Of a DNA stretch of 64,000 nt, positions 33,701 to 43,029 are shown one piece after another. The stretch lies in contig NC_092802.1 in the NCBI RefSeq assembly GCF_918797505.1, positions 9,133,480 through 9,197,479 of the forward strand, in the 5' to 3' direction. The notes under the pieces were generated by a model, which was given only the letters and a program-made list of their open reading frames with translations, made no database searches and was not told the origin of the DNA. The DNA comes from Bemisia tabaci. Taxonomy: Eukaryota > Arthropoda > Insecta > Hemiptera > Aleyrodidae. Position numbers and translations under genes: made by a program. The first letter of the stretch is position 1. The number at the start of each line of letters is the position of its first letter.

Positions 33701-36700
33701 ATTTGTATCTCATCCAAGTTGCCAAGGATCCTCCGTAGCTCCATCCAAAAACGATCCATTTTGGATTCTTGAATCCATGTTGAATGTTCATCTGCGTTAT
33801 GAAGTACGCAACATCAGCCAGAGCCTGCTCACTGGTCAAATATTTCAGATTTTCCGTCTTGAAGTTGCTAGCGAAATGCAAAAGAGCCACCAATTAGTGT
33901 ACTGGAAAGTGTTAATTGATTCTCACTGGAACGAGTCAGTTGCGAAACCTGACAATAGTGAGAAGAAAAAGCTACCCCATCTGGATAATGGCTGAAAACC
34001 CGCGACAAGTGCAGTTGCGATTCTTGAAATTGGCAACACAGTTTTTCCTCCATCTAAGTGAGTATTAAAGTTCGATTCTTACTGAGGCAAATCGCCTGAC
34101 TTAGACTCGCTGTTTTAATTTAATTTAAATCGAGGAAAAACAGTGTTTCCAACATTCAAGAACTGCAATGGAGATGTTGCATGTGTGAGGAATTTGCGAT
34201 TTGACTATTGATTTTTATGTAAAAGTTCGCGAGAAACACGATGGTGCCCCTGGTTTTCTCCGAATCATCTCCCTATTTCAAAAAAAGCTCTCAAAGTGAG
34301 GCCAAAATAGAGGGATATCCCACGCTATCCTGAGAGTCCACCTCTACATCAAGACAAACTCTCCATGCAAAGATAGGGAGCAAATACATTGATAGGGCTG
34401 CCACTTTATTTGGGGACTCTAAAACTGAAAACACGGCATGACTGGTAATGTATTAGCTCCCTATCTTTGCATGGAGAGTTTGTTTTGATGTAGAAGTGGA
34501 CTCTCAGGATAGCGTGGGATATCTCCTCCATTTTGGCCTCAACTTGAGAGCTTTTTTGAGCTTGGGAGATGATTTGAGAGAACACCATTGGCACCATCGT
34601 GTTTCTCGTGAACTTTTACATTAAAATCAATAGTCAAATCGCAAATTCCTCATACATGCAACATCTACATTTGATGAGCGCATCGGGAAGGTTTGAAATT
34701 CACCTCTCAGTTCCAAGTTTTATGAGAAAAGTTTCGTCCAAAATCACGCGAACATTGATTCAGTTGCGCTGGTCACACAATCGTGTTTTGACCCTTGATT
34801 CTTGTAGATTGGCCAAAAATAAAAAGATCCGTCCCAACAGCAACTTTTCCTTTCAGTTTCACGTGAAATTCAAACGAAAGCAAGGGTGATACTACAGCGG
34901 TGAATGACTGAATTTTCCGAATGAATCGAAGTTTAACAGCGCGATGTCTCTGTCAATATTGGACGCAGAAAGTTACTACGTTAACAGATCTTATTGTTTC
35001 TCGCCAATTTTCAGGAATCAAGCATCAAAAAACGATTCTGTGACCAGCGCAACTAGCCCATTCGTCAGAAATCGGTCATTTGGACCGTTCTATGATTAGC
35101 GTGCCGATTGCATTGAAAGTTAGCGTCGGCATTATCCTCTCACTTTTGACTAGTTGCCCGAAAATTGGATGAGAACGGCCGAAATATAGCACACGTATAT
35201 AATTTTTTTACCACATTAATTGCCCGTATTGCTCAGTCTTCACCGCGTGCCGCAACGCTTCATGGTAACAAATTAAATGTGAGATTATTTCCCATCACCG
35301 CTACACGAGGCAAGGAATGCATTTTCCTGTGTGTTTAATAATTACACAATCTATAAATGAGTGTGAAATAGCAAATTTTTGAACTTCTCCTAACGACCAT
35401 TCATGTGTGCCTCACACGATATTTATGAGGTAGACTTCTTAGTCATTTCCCATCGCCGCTGAACAAGGCAAAAATGCATTTTTTTTGCGTGTTCAATAAC
35501 TACACAATCTAAAAATTTTTGTGAAATCGCAAATTTTTTAACTTTTCCTGACGACCATTCATGTGTGCCTCACACGAAACAATTTATGAGGTAAACTTTT
35601 TCAGAATTATTCCAGCTTCAAAATGAGATCAAAGAACACAAATCGGACGTGTAGTTTCCGAGGTGTGCGCGCCGAAGAAACGCTTGGTTCCTGCACGGAC
35701 CCCAGAGTGGTGCTCCTTCTAGATGGGCCTCTTGTGACATGAAAAATGATACCTGAATGCGGAAATTGCCAATCAAAAAGTGTAGGGGTGTTTTTTTTTT
35801 TTTTTTTTTTTTTTTTTGTGCGCCGCCAACTACACAACCCGGAATGAGCGAGAACGATGGCCAGTTCGCGGAGTGGGCAATGAAGTTGATTACGTTACCT
35901 GTCCACGGTCGGGATGAAATAGCTGCCAAGTGGGTGTAACGGAAGAAAAATTTCAATTGGCGCTTCTCATTTTCGGGACTCCGCAAGAATCAGACTTGCC
36001 TCGAATATTTACATTATGTGTTACACTTTGAAGAACATCTCACCCTTTTGGCACGGATTTTCCGTACATAATCTAAAAATTTGTGTGCAATTGCAAATTT
36101 TTGAACTTTTCCTAACGATCATTCATGTGTGCCTCACAAGAGAAAATTTATGAAGTAGACTTCTTTACCATCATTCTAGCTCCAAAACGAGATCAAAGAA
36201 TATAAATCGGACATGTAGTTTCCGAGGTATGCACGCGGAAGAAACGCACGAACCCCAGAGTGCTTCCCCTTCTAGAAGGCCCCTTATGACATGAAAAATG
36301 ATACTCGAAAGCGGCAATTGCCAATCAAAAAGTGTAGGGGTTTTTCTTTTTGTGCCCCGCCAACTACACAGCACGAAATGAGCGAGAACAATGGCCAGTT
36401 CGCGGGCTGCACTTCTTTTCCGCCCACTTTCTCTTTTTCAGCCCCTTTTCAAAGTATCAATTCCGCCCACTTCATTTCCGCAGACATGATTTGTTGGTCA
36501 ATTTGGCAACTGTGCGGGCACGCAATGAGGCGGAATAGCACTGCCGCTGATAAGATTTCCACAGCCATCCAGATATTCAGAAGGTTCTATCAAAACTTAA
36601 AACTTCACAAAGCATTATTTTATTGAAGATGAATTCGATTAAAAAAAATGCAATTTTCAAAAAAAGGCCACGCCAGGTGGAGCATGAATGGAATGGATTC

Positions 36701-39700
36701 TCTGCACGACAGATGCATACTACAAGTATAAGTACATTACGACGATACAATTTTTAGCCGAGATTGCCGAATTTAAGAAGCTACCCTCAAAGTTGACGAT
36801 GAGTGAAGACTCGGAATTAGAAAACTGCGACCCAGACGATCCAGAACCGGTACTGTTGACATTATAATCTTCAAATGGTGAGGGATTTTGTGATTTTATT
36901 GGTCTCTTCTCTTCCTAATTTAATTACTTTATTTCATTTCTTGATTTTTGAGCGACGTTGCCGCATACTCGGGAAAATAAGTGATTGTAAATGAAAGTGG
37001 GCGGAAACGATAATCGCCGCAACTGGGCGGAAAAGAGAAAACCACTCGAATTGGGCGGAAAAGCTAAACTGCCAGTTCGCGGAGTGGACAACGAAATTGA
37101 CCACGTTACCTGCCCACGGTCGGGATGAAATAGTTGCCCAGTCCAGTGGGTGTAACGAAAGAAGAATTTCATTTGGCGCTTCTCATTTTTAGGACTCCGC
37201 AAGAATCAGACTTGCCTCGAATATTTTTATATTATGTGTTACACTTTGAAGAACATCTCACCCTTTTGGCACGGATTTACCGTGGTATCGGTGCTCAAGC
37301 ATAAAGGAGGCGGCTCTCCATTTTTTAGCTTCATCTCCCATGAAGCTGTATGTGATGAACTGTTCCAACATAATATTGTCTTCGCCGATCAAGAGGAACA
37401 CGAGACTGTTGTTACCATAAGACGCTTTGTTTTCCACATATCTCTGTAACAAGATCAAAAAATCGTAGCGTTTCAGAATATGATCACCTTAATGAGTTCC
37501 TTGATAAAGTCAATGAATTCTCGAAATGTCATGAAATATTACTCTTTCTGGTGATTTTATGATGAAATCATAAACTATTCCATGATTTATCTGCATTTCG
37601 GTCTACAATTTGTAACGATTTAGTTTTCCTGTTCAACCACACTGGTAAAAAAAACCTCTTGGTTCAAGAGTGCAGTTTCTTGTCGCCGGATTTAAGAGTC
37701 TGGACTCTTGTTTCAATGCCAAATTCCGCTTGAAACAAGAGTTCAAGACTCTTAAATCCGGCGACAAGAAACTGCACTCCTAAGTCAATGCAATGCGGCA
37801 TTGGTGCAAGAGGTTTTTTTTACCAGTACACACTTCTGACTTCAGGGTGTCTACAAGTCTGGAAAGTTTGGAAGTAGAACTAATTTTTAAGTTGGGTCCG
37901 GAAGTACTGAAATAGTGTGGAAATTCCGCAAGGAGGTCCGGAATTTTTGAAATTTTTCGGATTTCGACAATTGGAGGTACTGAATAAGTACTGAATATGC
38001 ATTGATGGCACTGAATTTCTTGGGAATGTATATACGGAAAAAGTAATGTGAAAGTACTGATTTTTGACCAGCCTGCTTCAGTAGACACCCTAGACTTGTT
38101 TCATAAGCTCAATTAAGCTTCTCATGTACTAAAATTGTAAAAAAAAATTAAAAATATGCTGTATTTCAGGTGTGAATCGTGCAAGTAATACGTCGTCAAG
38201 CGTGACGCTAAATTTTTGCACAACACAAAGTTTTAAATCGCATTTCACGTGATAATAAATCACATAAATACAAAAGTTAAAGGCAAACCAGTACAGTACG
38301 TGCATTACTATCAGTAGACGTTTATTTTCTCGTATCGTTTCAGAAAATGCTGTACGCCAGCTGTGAATCGTGCAAGTAACACGTCGTCAAGCGTGTCGCT
38401 AAATTTTTTCACAACACAATGGTTTTCATTGCGTCTCACGTGATAATTAATCATTGAAGTAAAAAAGTCAAAGGCAAACCAGTGCGTGCATTGCTGTTAG
38501 TAGAAGTTCATTTTCTCGTACCGTTTCAGGAAATGCTGTACTCCAGCTGTGAATCGTGCAAGTAACACGTCGTCAAGCGTGTCGCTAAATTTTTTCACAA
38601 CACAATGGTTGTCATTGCATCTCACGTGATAATCAATCGTTGTAGTATTAAAGTCAAAGGCAAACCAGTGCGTGCATTGCTGTTAGTGGAAGTTTATTTT
38701 CTCTTATGCAGTTCGGAAAATCCCAGCATCATGCACCAGCAAGAAAATTTGTTTAAGAATGCAATCACGTTTACTACACTAACAACAACGTGTGAACTAC
38801 TTTACGTGTTTTATTTCTTCCTTAAAGTACAAACAAGTTGTAAATGCCTTATCTTTAAAAAGCATTCCCAAATCTACCATTTTTTCTCCCGTTGCCACAA
38901 CAAAAAACTACTTCGACCAAATTGCCATCTGTTCGGAGTGTTTTCAGTAATCTCATTGCACATTTACTTGGATTTTTTAAACCGCCGCCCACTTAGGTCG
39001 AGGATTGAATCACAGCCAATCGTATTTAATTTTGCTTCAACCTGAACACAACGTGAAACTTACGTAGTTACCAACAGGAATCCACCACTACCGCTAATGG
39101 TGCGTTTGACATGTCGCCATGCAAGGAGGTGCAATTGGACTGCGTTTTGCAATTTGGACCTATAAATTCTGGCTCATCTGAAAAAAACACTTATGTGCAT
39201 AGGGAAACTAATGGCACATACGTTGATTTTAAACCGGGCCGGAATTTATAGTTCCTAATTGCAAAATGTAGTCCAATTCTTAGCCTGTTTGACAGGAGCT
39301 CGCTAAAAGTATAATCGTCCGCAAATTCTTTCAAATTTGGGTATGCTTCGAAGGAGCGTTGGAAAAGCCTTGAATCTCTGGCGTGAACGTTGATCTTCAC
39401 TACTCCATCGACAGGTGGTCTCAGATGATAATTATTTTTAAATCATTAAATTTGAATAACTACGAACAAGGCGACTTAAAGACACCTGAGTCTCGATCGC
39501 TTACGAATGACCTAATCTTGATGGACGATTGAAAAATTAATAATCTCACCCTCCTGCCCCACAATCTAATTATTGAAGGGCATGGAGGACAAGGCGCAAA
39601 AGTGCAGGTTTTGAAAGAAGTGAGATATTAATGATTTCAAGTAAAACTAGTCTATATGCATATCTTGCCGAAAATTCGCTCCAAAATTCCAACTTTTAAG

Positions 39701-40139
39701 CATCAACAAGTCAGTTTAAACTTCCTTTTCTCCGCAATGATGCATGTATTATCGAAATTTCGAACTCGTACTCCGCGAAATAGCAAATTCTTCACTTATG
39801 CGCCTTGTCCTCCAAGCCCCTCCAATTACACTCACCTGAGAAAAACCTCACCAGTGGCGAGTGGGCGTCGTAGAGCGCCCTAGTGCGCCGTACAAGCGAC
39901 TTATTCGTACATACTTGAGAAAAAACCTCCGTGTTAGAGGGAGTGAAGTGATCGAGCTTCTGCTCAAACCACAATTCTGGTGGTATATCTCCCTCTCTAC
40001 GCCCGTGTTCTTGGACGTTAGGTTCCAATGGCATCGCAAGTCCCCGAAGCGGGTGGAAGAAATCAGGCCGAAATGAAACGCCTTTTGCGCTTACGTTCAC
40101 CACGAGGACGGCGCATGCTACTGCATGTAATAGTAACAT
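27731..40139 (-). CDS. S28 serine carboxypeptidase-like gene (PRSS16/K12H4.7 type), 3' part missing
   Basis: Five minus-strand exons join in phase to 314 codons: 40139-39915, 37443-37262, 33867-33635, 32563-32428 and 27896-27731. All introns are GT/AG (donors GTATGT, GTGAGA, GTGAGA, GTGAGT, GTAAGT). The product begins with a hydrophobic signal peptide (residues 1 to about 18), indicating secretion or lysosomal targeting. Family S28 blocks follow: ELWFEQKLDHF, FMLEHRYHGKS, ENLKYLTSEQALADVAYF, PKWIVFGWSYGGSLATW with nucleophile Ser 179, the KCVDVIRDAF region, and LCTPLEDNKNDIAQLY. S28 enzymes cleave after proline or related residues using Ser-Asp-His. Members are usually near 480-520 residues, so about 170 C-terminal residues with Asp and His are missing; no such exon was found below 27731. 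GWSYGGS differs from the usual GGSYPGS, so this may be a divergent paralogue. Confidence 0.85.
27922..27950. repeat. T-run followed by G-run
   Basis: About 17 T bases run directly into about 10 G bases, close to the acceptor of S28 exon 5 on the other strand. On the minus strand this is a C-run then A-run and may mark a retroposed or slippage-derived insertion. Confidence 0.6.
27978..28417. mobile_element. 440-bp MITE, GGGTCAGTTGCGCTGGTCAC termini, copy 1
   Basis: Left end ATGGGTCAGTTGCGCTGGTC and right end GCGCAACTGACCCAT are inverted, with similarity running about 50 bp inward (AGAATCTTGTTTTGATGCTT versus AGAATCATGCTTTGATGCTT). The centre is partly self-complementary: CATCCACCGCGGTAGTG near 28131 mirrors CACTATCGCGGTGGATG near 28254. 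A shorter relative lies at 34757-35062. No transposase and no clear target duplication. Confidence 0.7.
28780..28873. repeat. Partial third copy of the 340-bp unit
   Basis: This 94-bp segment (ATACCTCTGGTGTGAAATAG through GGCGCCTACAAACC) matches the internal part of the 340-bp tandem units at 28874 and 29214 with a few substitutions. It is followed directly by the first complete unit. Confidence 0.7.
28874..29575. repeat. Recent 340-bp tandem duplication containing a 32-bp palindrome
   Basis: Units start at 28874 and 29214 with a third truncated start at 29554, an exact 340-bp period. The two full units differ by only a few bases. Each holds a perfect 32-bp palindrome (29024-29055 and 29364-29395, core GCATTGCGCAATGC). 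On the minus strand part of the unit reads as a peptide (SNQLFDTIQNAASHLVPNIQ), apparently the continuation of the decayed frame at 29573-30197, so the duplication copied a piece of that relic. Confidence 0.85.
29573..30197 (-). pseudogene. Decayed coding remnant with hydrophobic segment, unknown family
   Basis: Two adjacent minus-strand frames (30197-29907, 96 codons; 29899-29573, 108 codons) look like one protein broken by frameshifts. The first contains a hydrophobic stretch, VICLLLLLWSKFVVA, that could be a signal or membrane segment, followed by a Cys-containing region. The second is mixed hydrophobic/polar (ITQVAANYGISINETTHFL). A third piece lies in the 340-bp tandem unit. I did not recognise the family. 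An endogenised viral or retroelement surface protein is possible but unproven. Confidence 0.35.
30950..31332. repeat. 383-bp near-perfect palindrome
   Basis: The left half starts GTTACGGAATTTTATTTACC and the right half ends with its complement (GGTAAATAAATTTCCGTTAC). Both contain TCCCGATGAGCTAAGTTG, GACTATGATCATTTCGGAAA, CGCGGCGCGACACGTCACAT and an ATAAATAAATAAAT tract. The centre is near 31141 with essentially no spacer. The right half overlaps the 3' end of the minus-strand relic at 31285-32175, so that relic's terminal codons are duplicated in inverted form. Confidence 0.85.
31285..32175 (-). pseudogene. Decayed minus-strand coding relic, about 295 codons
   Basis: Two frames (32175-31882 and 31869-31285) lie in the same reading phase separated by one TGA at 31882-31884, so together they form one long frame with a single internal stop. 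The downstream part is well composed for a folded protein (for example SRLKTFFTQGKFHSEHEAAM and AMLGFPDIPRDPQNFDF). The first 40 codons look like unrelated repeat sequence. It sits in an S28 intron, on the same strand as the relic at 29573-30197, and the two may derive from one inserted element. No family was recognised. Confidence 0.35.
32627..32830. mobile_element. Truncated mariner-like terminus
   Basis: The segment begins GAGGGTCATCCAGAAAGTAA, very similar to the terminal repeat of many mariner elements of animals. No matching inverted end or transposase fragment was found nearby, and the segment runs into the MITE at 32832. It is best read as a one-sided remnant. Confidence 0.4.
32832..33087. 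mobile_element. 256-bp MITE with about 55-bp GGACCGCGTT TIRs
   Basis: The left end TGGACCGCGTTAAACAGGAA mirrors the right end, which reverse-complemented reads TGGACCGCGTTTAACAGAAA; similarity continues through AACCAAGCCACGTCAGCTAT versus AATCAAGTCACATCAGCTAT. Target duplication is unclear because both flanks are A-rich. The 73-codon frame inside it is not a gene. Confidence 0.72.
33269..33498. mobile_element. 230-bp MITE, CACTGGAAAAAA ends, TA target
   Basis: The ends CCCTGGAAAAAA and TTTTTTCCAGTG are inverted and flanked by TA on both sides (33267-33268 and 33499-33500). The arms continue inward with TTGGATCTAGA, GACTCTTGAAAACAT and AATACTCTTGATTCAATC, so the element can fold over most of its length. 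The TA target suggests a Tc1/mariner-like or related transposase. Confidence 0.72.
34166..34672. repeat. Large inverted repeat, arms about 225 bp, 55-60-bp loop
   Basis: The left arm runs from GATGTTGCATGTGTGAGG to about 34392 and the right arm from about 34448 back to CATACATGCAACATC. Shared blocks include TTGCGATTTGACTATTGATT, GAGAAACACGATGGTGCC, GATAGCGTGGGATATC and CTATCTTTGCATGGAGAGTT. Arm identity is high but imperfect with small indels, so it is older than the 24-kb inverted repeat. It lies in S28 intron 2. Confidence 0.82.
34757..35062. mobile_element. MITE, CAGTTGCGCTGGTCAC termini, copy 2
   Basis: Same family as 27978-28417. The left end TTCAGTTGCGCTGGTCACAC and the right end, which reverse-complemented reads CTAGTTGCGCTGGTCACAGA, are inverted. 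Internal ATAAAAAGATCCGTCC and CAACAGCAACTT correspond to copy 1. It is about 130 bp shorter and more diverged. Confidence 0.65.
35289..37280. repeat. Segmental tandem duplication in S28 intron 2
   Basis: Two diverged copies of a roughly 600-bp unit lie in tandem: about 35448-36060 and 36061-37280, the second carrying a 665-bp insertion. A shorter partial unit precedes them at 35289-35440. Shared blocks include CATTCATGTGTGCCTCACA, GTAGTTTCCGAGGT, CCAATCAAAAAGTGTAGGGG, ATGGCCAGTTCGCGG and TTGGCGCTTCTCATTTT. The unit boundary includes the last bases of S28 exon 2 and its donor, so a non-functional copy of that donor exists near 36048. Confidence 0.75.
36406..37070. mobile_element. 665-bp insertion with 12-bp target duplication
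   Basis: The unoccupied homologous site at 35855-35880 reads ATGGCCAGTTCGCGGAGTGG. In the second copy the same site is split: GCCAGTTCGCGG appears at 36394-36405 and again at 37071-37082, with 665 bp between. Both ends of the insert are rich in TTCCGCCCA/TGGGCGGAA motifs in opposite orientation. A 12-bp duplication is unusual for common cut-and-paste superfamilies and could point to a retroposed element; no coding capacity was recognised. Confidence 0.72.
37640..37828. mobile_element. Short palindromic MITE, ACTGGTAAAAAAAACCTCTTG ends
   Basis: Left ACTGGTAAAAAAAACCTCTT mirrors right AAGAGGTTTTTTTTACCAGT. Inner blocks AGTGCAGTTTCTTGTCGCCG, GATTTAAGAGTC and CTTGTTTCAA are also inverted, so nearly the whole 189 bp folds on itself. 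The termini resemble the CACTGGAAAAAA element at 33269. It lies in S28 intron 1. Confidence 0.75.
38155..38725. repeat. Tandem repeat, about 188-bp unit, three copies
   Basis: Units share TGTGAATCGTGCAAGTAA starting at 38171, 38362 and 38548 (periods 191 and 186 bp), followed by ACGTCGTCAAGCGTG, CGCTAAATTTTT, CACGTGATAAT and AAAGGCAAACCAGT. The third copy runs out near 38725. The array is in S28 intron 1. Confidence 0.85.
39127..39285. repeat. Hairpin repeat, probable MITE
   Basis: GCAATTGGACTGCGTTTTGC (39132 on) is inverted in GCAAAATGTAGTCCAATT (ending near 39278), and ACCTATAAATTC is inverted in GAATTTATAGTTCC. Arms are about 45 bp with a 55-60-bp centre containing TTATGTGCATAGGGAAAC. No target duplication could be fixed. 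Confidence 0.5.
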
Positions 40140-40546
40140 CTGAAATCAAATAACCATCTCATTGACGCCATTCGAATTTCCTAGACCCCTAAGCAAAGTA
40201 AAATGTAACCAAGGGCCGATCTTATTAGCGTAATTAGAATTTGATAAGAGTTCGTCAGAGAGGAACCAACCCACATTTTCGAACAATTGAGGTGAAGATG
40301 ATTTTGAATTCCTCTGGTTGTATATTTTCTCCCGCCAAAAATTCTAAGTCGAAAAAAAAATATTAGTTTGTGTTAGGAGGATTTTCAGTTTACTTTCTTA
40401 ATCAGGTCTTATAGAGGAATAAAACTTCAAACTTCTTTCTCTGATTTTCAACTTGATGTGACACTTGCGTGCAAACTCGGTCCAATGAAAGCCTCGCAGT
40501 AAAAAGTTGTAGCAGGGCGGCACTTTTTCCAACTTCGATAACCATA

Positions 40547-41486
40547 CGTGGTCTGTCCGGAAAGTATCAGGACTTTTTAGATTTTGAGAAATTGAGCTTA
40601 CCTATGACATTGTGTCTTTAATCTCCTTCGAAGTACTCTCCGTAAGACACAATGCACTTGTTCCAGCGATTTTTGAGCTTTTCAAAACAGTCCAAAAAGC
40701 ACTCCTTTGGGATGTCCTTCAGCGCTCTCGTCGTATTCTCTTTAATGTCATTGATGGAGTCAAATCGAGTCCCTTTCATTGGAGATTTCAGCTTTGGGAA
40801 CAGCCAGAAGTCGCAAGGACCTAAATCTGGACTGTATGGAGGATGTGGAACCAGAGGAATACCGTGTTTTGCCAAAAACTGTTGCACAAGACAGGAGGAA
40901 TGAGCTGGAGCGTTGGCACAAATTTCGCTGCCTCTCTACGGAGCCCGAGTTTTTTCAGTTAAAATTTCCGCGACGATGATCTTCGGGATGTTCAGCTGCT
41001 CTTCCAGTTCCCGCACGGTTAACCGACTGTCTTGGGCAATAGCTTCCTGAACTTTTTCCACGTTATCGGGAGAATTCGTCGACGAAGGTCTCCCGGACCG
41101 CGGATCACTAGCGACTGTTTCACGACCCGATTTAAAGCGATTATACCACTCATAAATATTGCTCTTGCTCATAGAATCAGTCCCGAAAGCTTTCCGAATC
41201 ATTTCTATGGTTTCCTTGGCAGTTTTTTCTAGATTAAAGCAAAATTTAATACAAATTCTCTGATCTTCACGCTCGGTCTTTCACGAAAAAAAAAAAAACG
41301 CGACGACAGCACTTGACACACACACTTTGATCAGTTGATTGCAATCGACTGATTAAAGGTGTAAAAGCCCGATTGTGTGCCTGCATTATAAAGGACATGG
41401 GCAAAGGCCAACCCAAATTTCAGCTCATTATCTGCATTAAATTCCGAGATAATAAAAAAGTCCTGATACTTTCCGTACAGACCACG
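40547..41486 (-). mobile_element. Internally deleted mariner (DD34D type), 940 bp
   Basis: Terminal inverted repeats are 33 bp with one mismatch. The left end is 40547-40579 (CGTGGTCTGTCCGGAAAGTA) and the right end 41454-41486 (reverse complement CGTGGTCTGTACGGAAAGTA). TA lies on both sides (40545-40546 and 41487-41488), the canonical Tc1/mariner target. Autonomous mariners are about 1.3 kb, so roughly 0.35-0.4 kb of the coding region is missing. Intact TIRs mean it could in principle still be moved by a transposase from elsewhere. Confidence 0.93.
40618..41260 (-). pseudogene. Mariner transposase remnant
   Basis: The minus strand retains the N-terminal DNA-binding part, from EDQRICIKFCFNLEKTAKET through YEWYNRFKSGRE and GRPSSTNSPDN to about 40936. 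It also retains the C-terminal part with SPDLGPCDFWLFPKLK, which holds the third catalytic Asp. The two parts are in the same frame, separated by a TAG stop. The stretch with the first catalytic Asp is deleted. The second, normally in a DNAPAH context, reads ANAPAH (Asp to Ala), with 34 residues to the third Asp, the mariner DD34D spacing. The protein cannot be an active transposase. Confidence 0.9.
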
Positions 41487-41805
41487 TAACTAGGAAATCA
41501 ATGTGCCTACTTACTATTGTCGCCCAACCTACTACGTACTTTGCACTTGTATAGTTTGTTTTGTTTTTGCAACTGTAGAATGTCACGAAATTTTGTTAGG
41601 GGAGAAATCAGAACTTAAGTTCGAAGTACTCACCATTTAAATACTGTAGATGTCTATAAGAAAATCAGTAATTGCAGCATGATCGATAGTATGTTTTCAT
41701 GAAGTTTGATTTTTCAAGCATGATTTTGAATGGCGAAAATAGTTCTTGTCGTTACCTACCTCAGATATAACAGAGGCGATGGATTGCGAAATATTTTAAT
41801 TTCTT

Positions 41806-42140
41806 TAAGTAGCTGATCTCGTGTGGTCAGTTCTCTCTCTAAGTTACACTGAGCATATGTAATAAGAAAAATCAAAATAAATGCAACTTAAAAATGAGTA
41901 AATCTATGTATCCTAAGTCGAACGTCACGTATCCGCATTTGTCTTGAAATTTTCTGCTTCTTTGATTAAGTAGCAGATCTCGTATGGTCAGTACTCTCTC
42001 TTAAGTTACACTGAGCATATGTAAAAAAAAATCAAAATAAATGAACCTTAAAATGAGTAAATCTATGTATCCTAAGTCGAACATCACGTATTTAAATCTA
42101 TGATGTTGGGAGGCCGCATTTGTCCTGAAATTTTCTGCGT
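41806..42140. repeat. 161-bp tandem duplication, two copies
   Basis: TAAGTAGCTGATCTCGT near 41807 recurs as TAAGTAGCAGATCTCGT near 41968. Both are followed by GTCAGT, TAAGTTACACTGAGCATATG and ATGTATCCTAAGTCGAAC, ending with TGTCTTGAAATTTTCTGC or TGTCCTGAAATTTTCTGC. The copies differ by small indels. Confidence 0.8.
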
Positions 42141-42291
42141 ATATTTTCACGCATTCAAAGAAAATACAAAAATTGCAAGGAAACGTTTTGTTTACTTTTT
42201 CCTTGAAACATTGAAACCGAACTGGAGGATTGCCGTTGAGATAGAGATTTTCCACATGTACCCATCGACCCAACCATGCACAAGCTACGAT

Positions 42292-42453
42292 CAGTGGCGT
42301 GGCGTGAATTGCGATGTATCGATTCTTATGCCGTTTAAACCTATGGTAAAGAATCGATTATTAAGGTGTTCGCTGCGAACCCCCTGTTTATCGATCCTTT
42401 TTCATAGGTTTAAGCATAACAATCTGTATATCGCAATTCACGACACGCCACTG
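42292..42453. mobile_element. 162-bp hAT MITE with 8-bp TSD
   Basis: The ends CAGTGGCGTGGCGTGAATTG and CAATTCACGACACGCCACTG are inverted, and the element is flanked by a perfect 8-bp duplication GCTACGAT (42284-42291 and 42454-42461). The arms continue inward (TGTATCGATTCTTATGC; AAACCTATG versus CATAGGTTT). CAGTG-type ends and 8-bp duplications identify hAT. The older relative is at 27472. Confidence 0.88.
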
Positions 42454-43029
42454 GCTACGATTTACTTATTTTCAAAACACGCCTCTTGAGTCACCTGGTA
42501 GCTTCCATGCTAATGCAGGCGACAGAGATCATCAAGGCCTCCAAGGTGCACGATAAAGCGTGTATAGTTTAAATGGCTGTTTCGTGAAAGTTTGGATAAT
42601 ACGAGAAGTAAAACATGAAATAACCCTAGCTTTTGGCTGAGAGCCTCTAAGGAAAATGCCAGCTAGTTTTCTTGAGGATTTTCCAGAGGATTTTGAGATA
42701 CCACGCCAGATAAATGAAAGACACTAGTGTATTTCCTTCGGAAATACACTAAAATGTTAACAGCAATCCGGTATACGAATAAATAAAGACGCACCTTAAG
42801 GAGCCGTAGAGAAACTGTTTCGTAAATGCGGATGCGCTTTCAGGATATTTGGAGATCGCTTGTACACTGATGTGCGATCCCGCGTGAAATGAAGGTAGTG
42901 TCCATTGCCTGTTCCTATTTACGATGTATCACTCAAGTCGTCGGTGAAGTGTTCTCAAACGTTACCACTCTGAAGCCCCCGTGTAACTCCTCCTTGGCCG
43001 TTGAAGGAAAATAACCGGGAAAAGTTTAT

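Noticed and set aside
35607..35986. Lys-rich frames in the duplicated intron unit
   Set aside because: They are created by a T/A homopolymer (about 35790-35815) and interrupted copies of a non-coding repeat.
36040..36060. Alternative S28 exon in the intronic duplicate
   Set aside because: Only the last few bases of exon 2 and its donor are copied; there is no acceptor or open frame.
40618..41202. Two separate mariner genes
   Set aside because: Both frames lie within one TIR pair, in the same phase, and are the two ends of a single internally deleted transposase.
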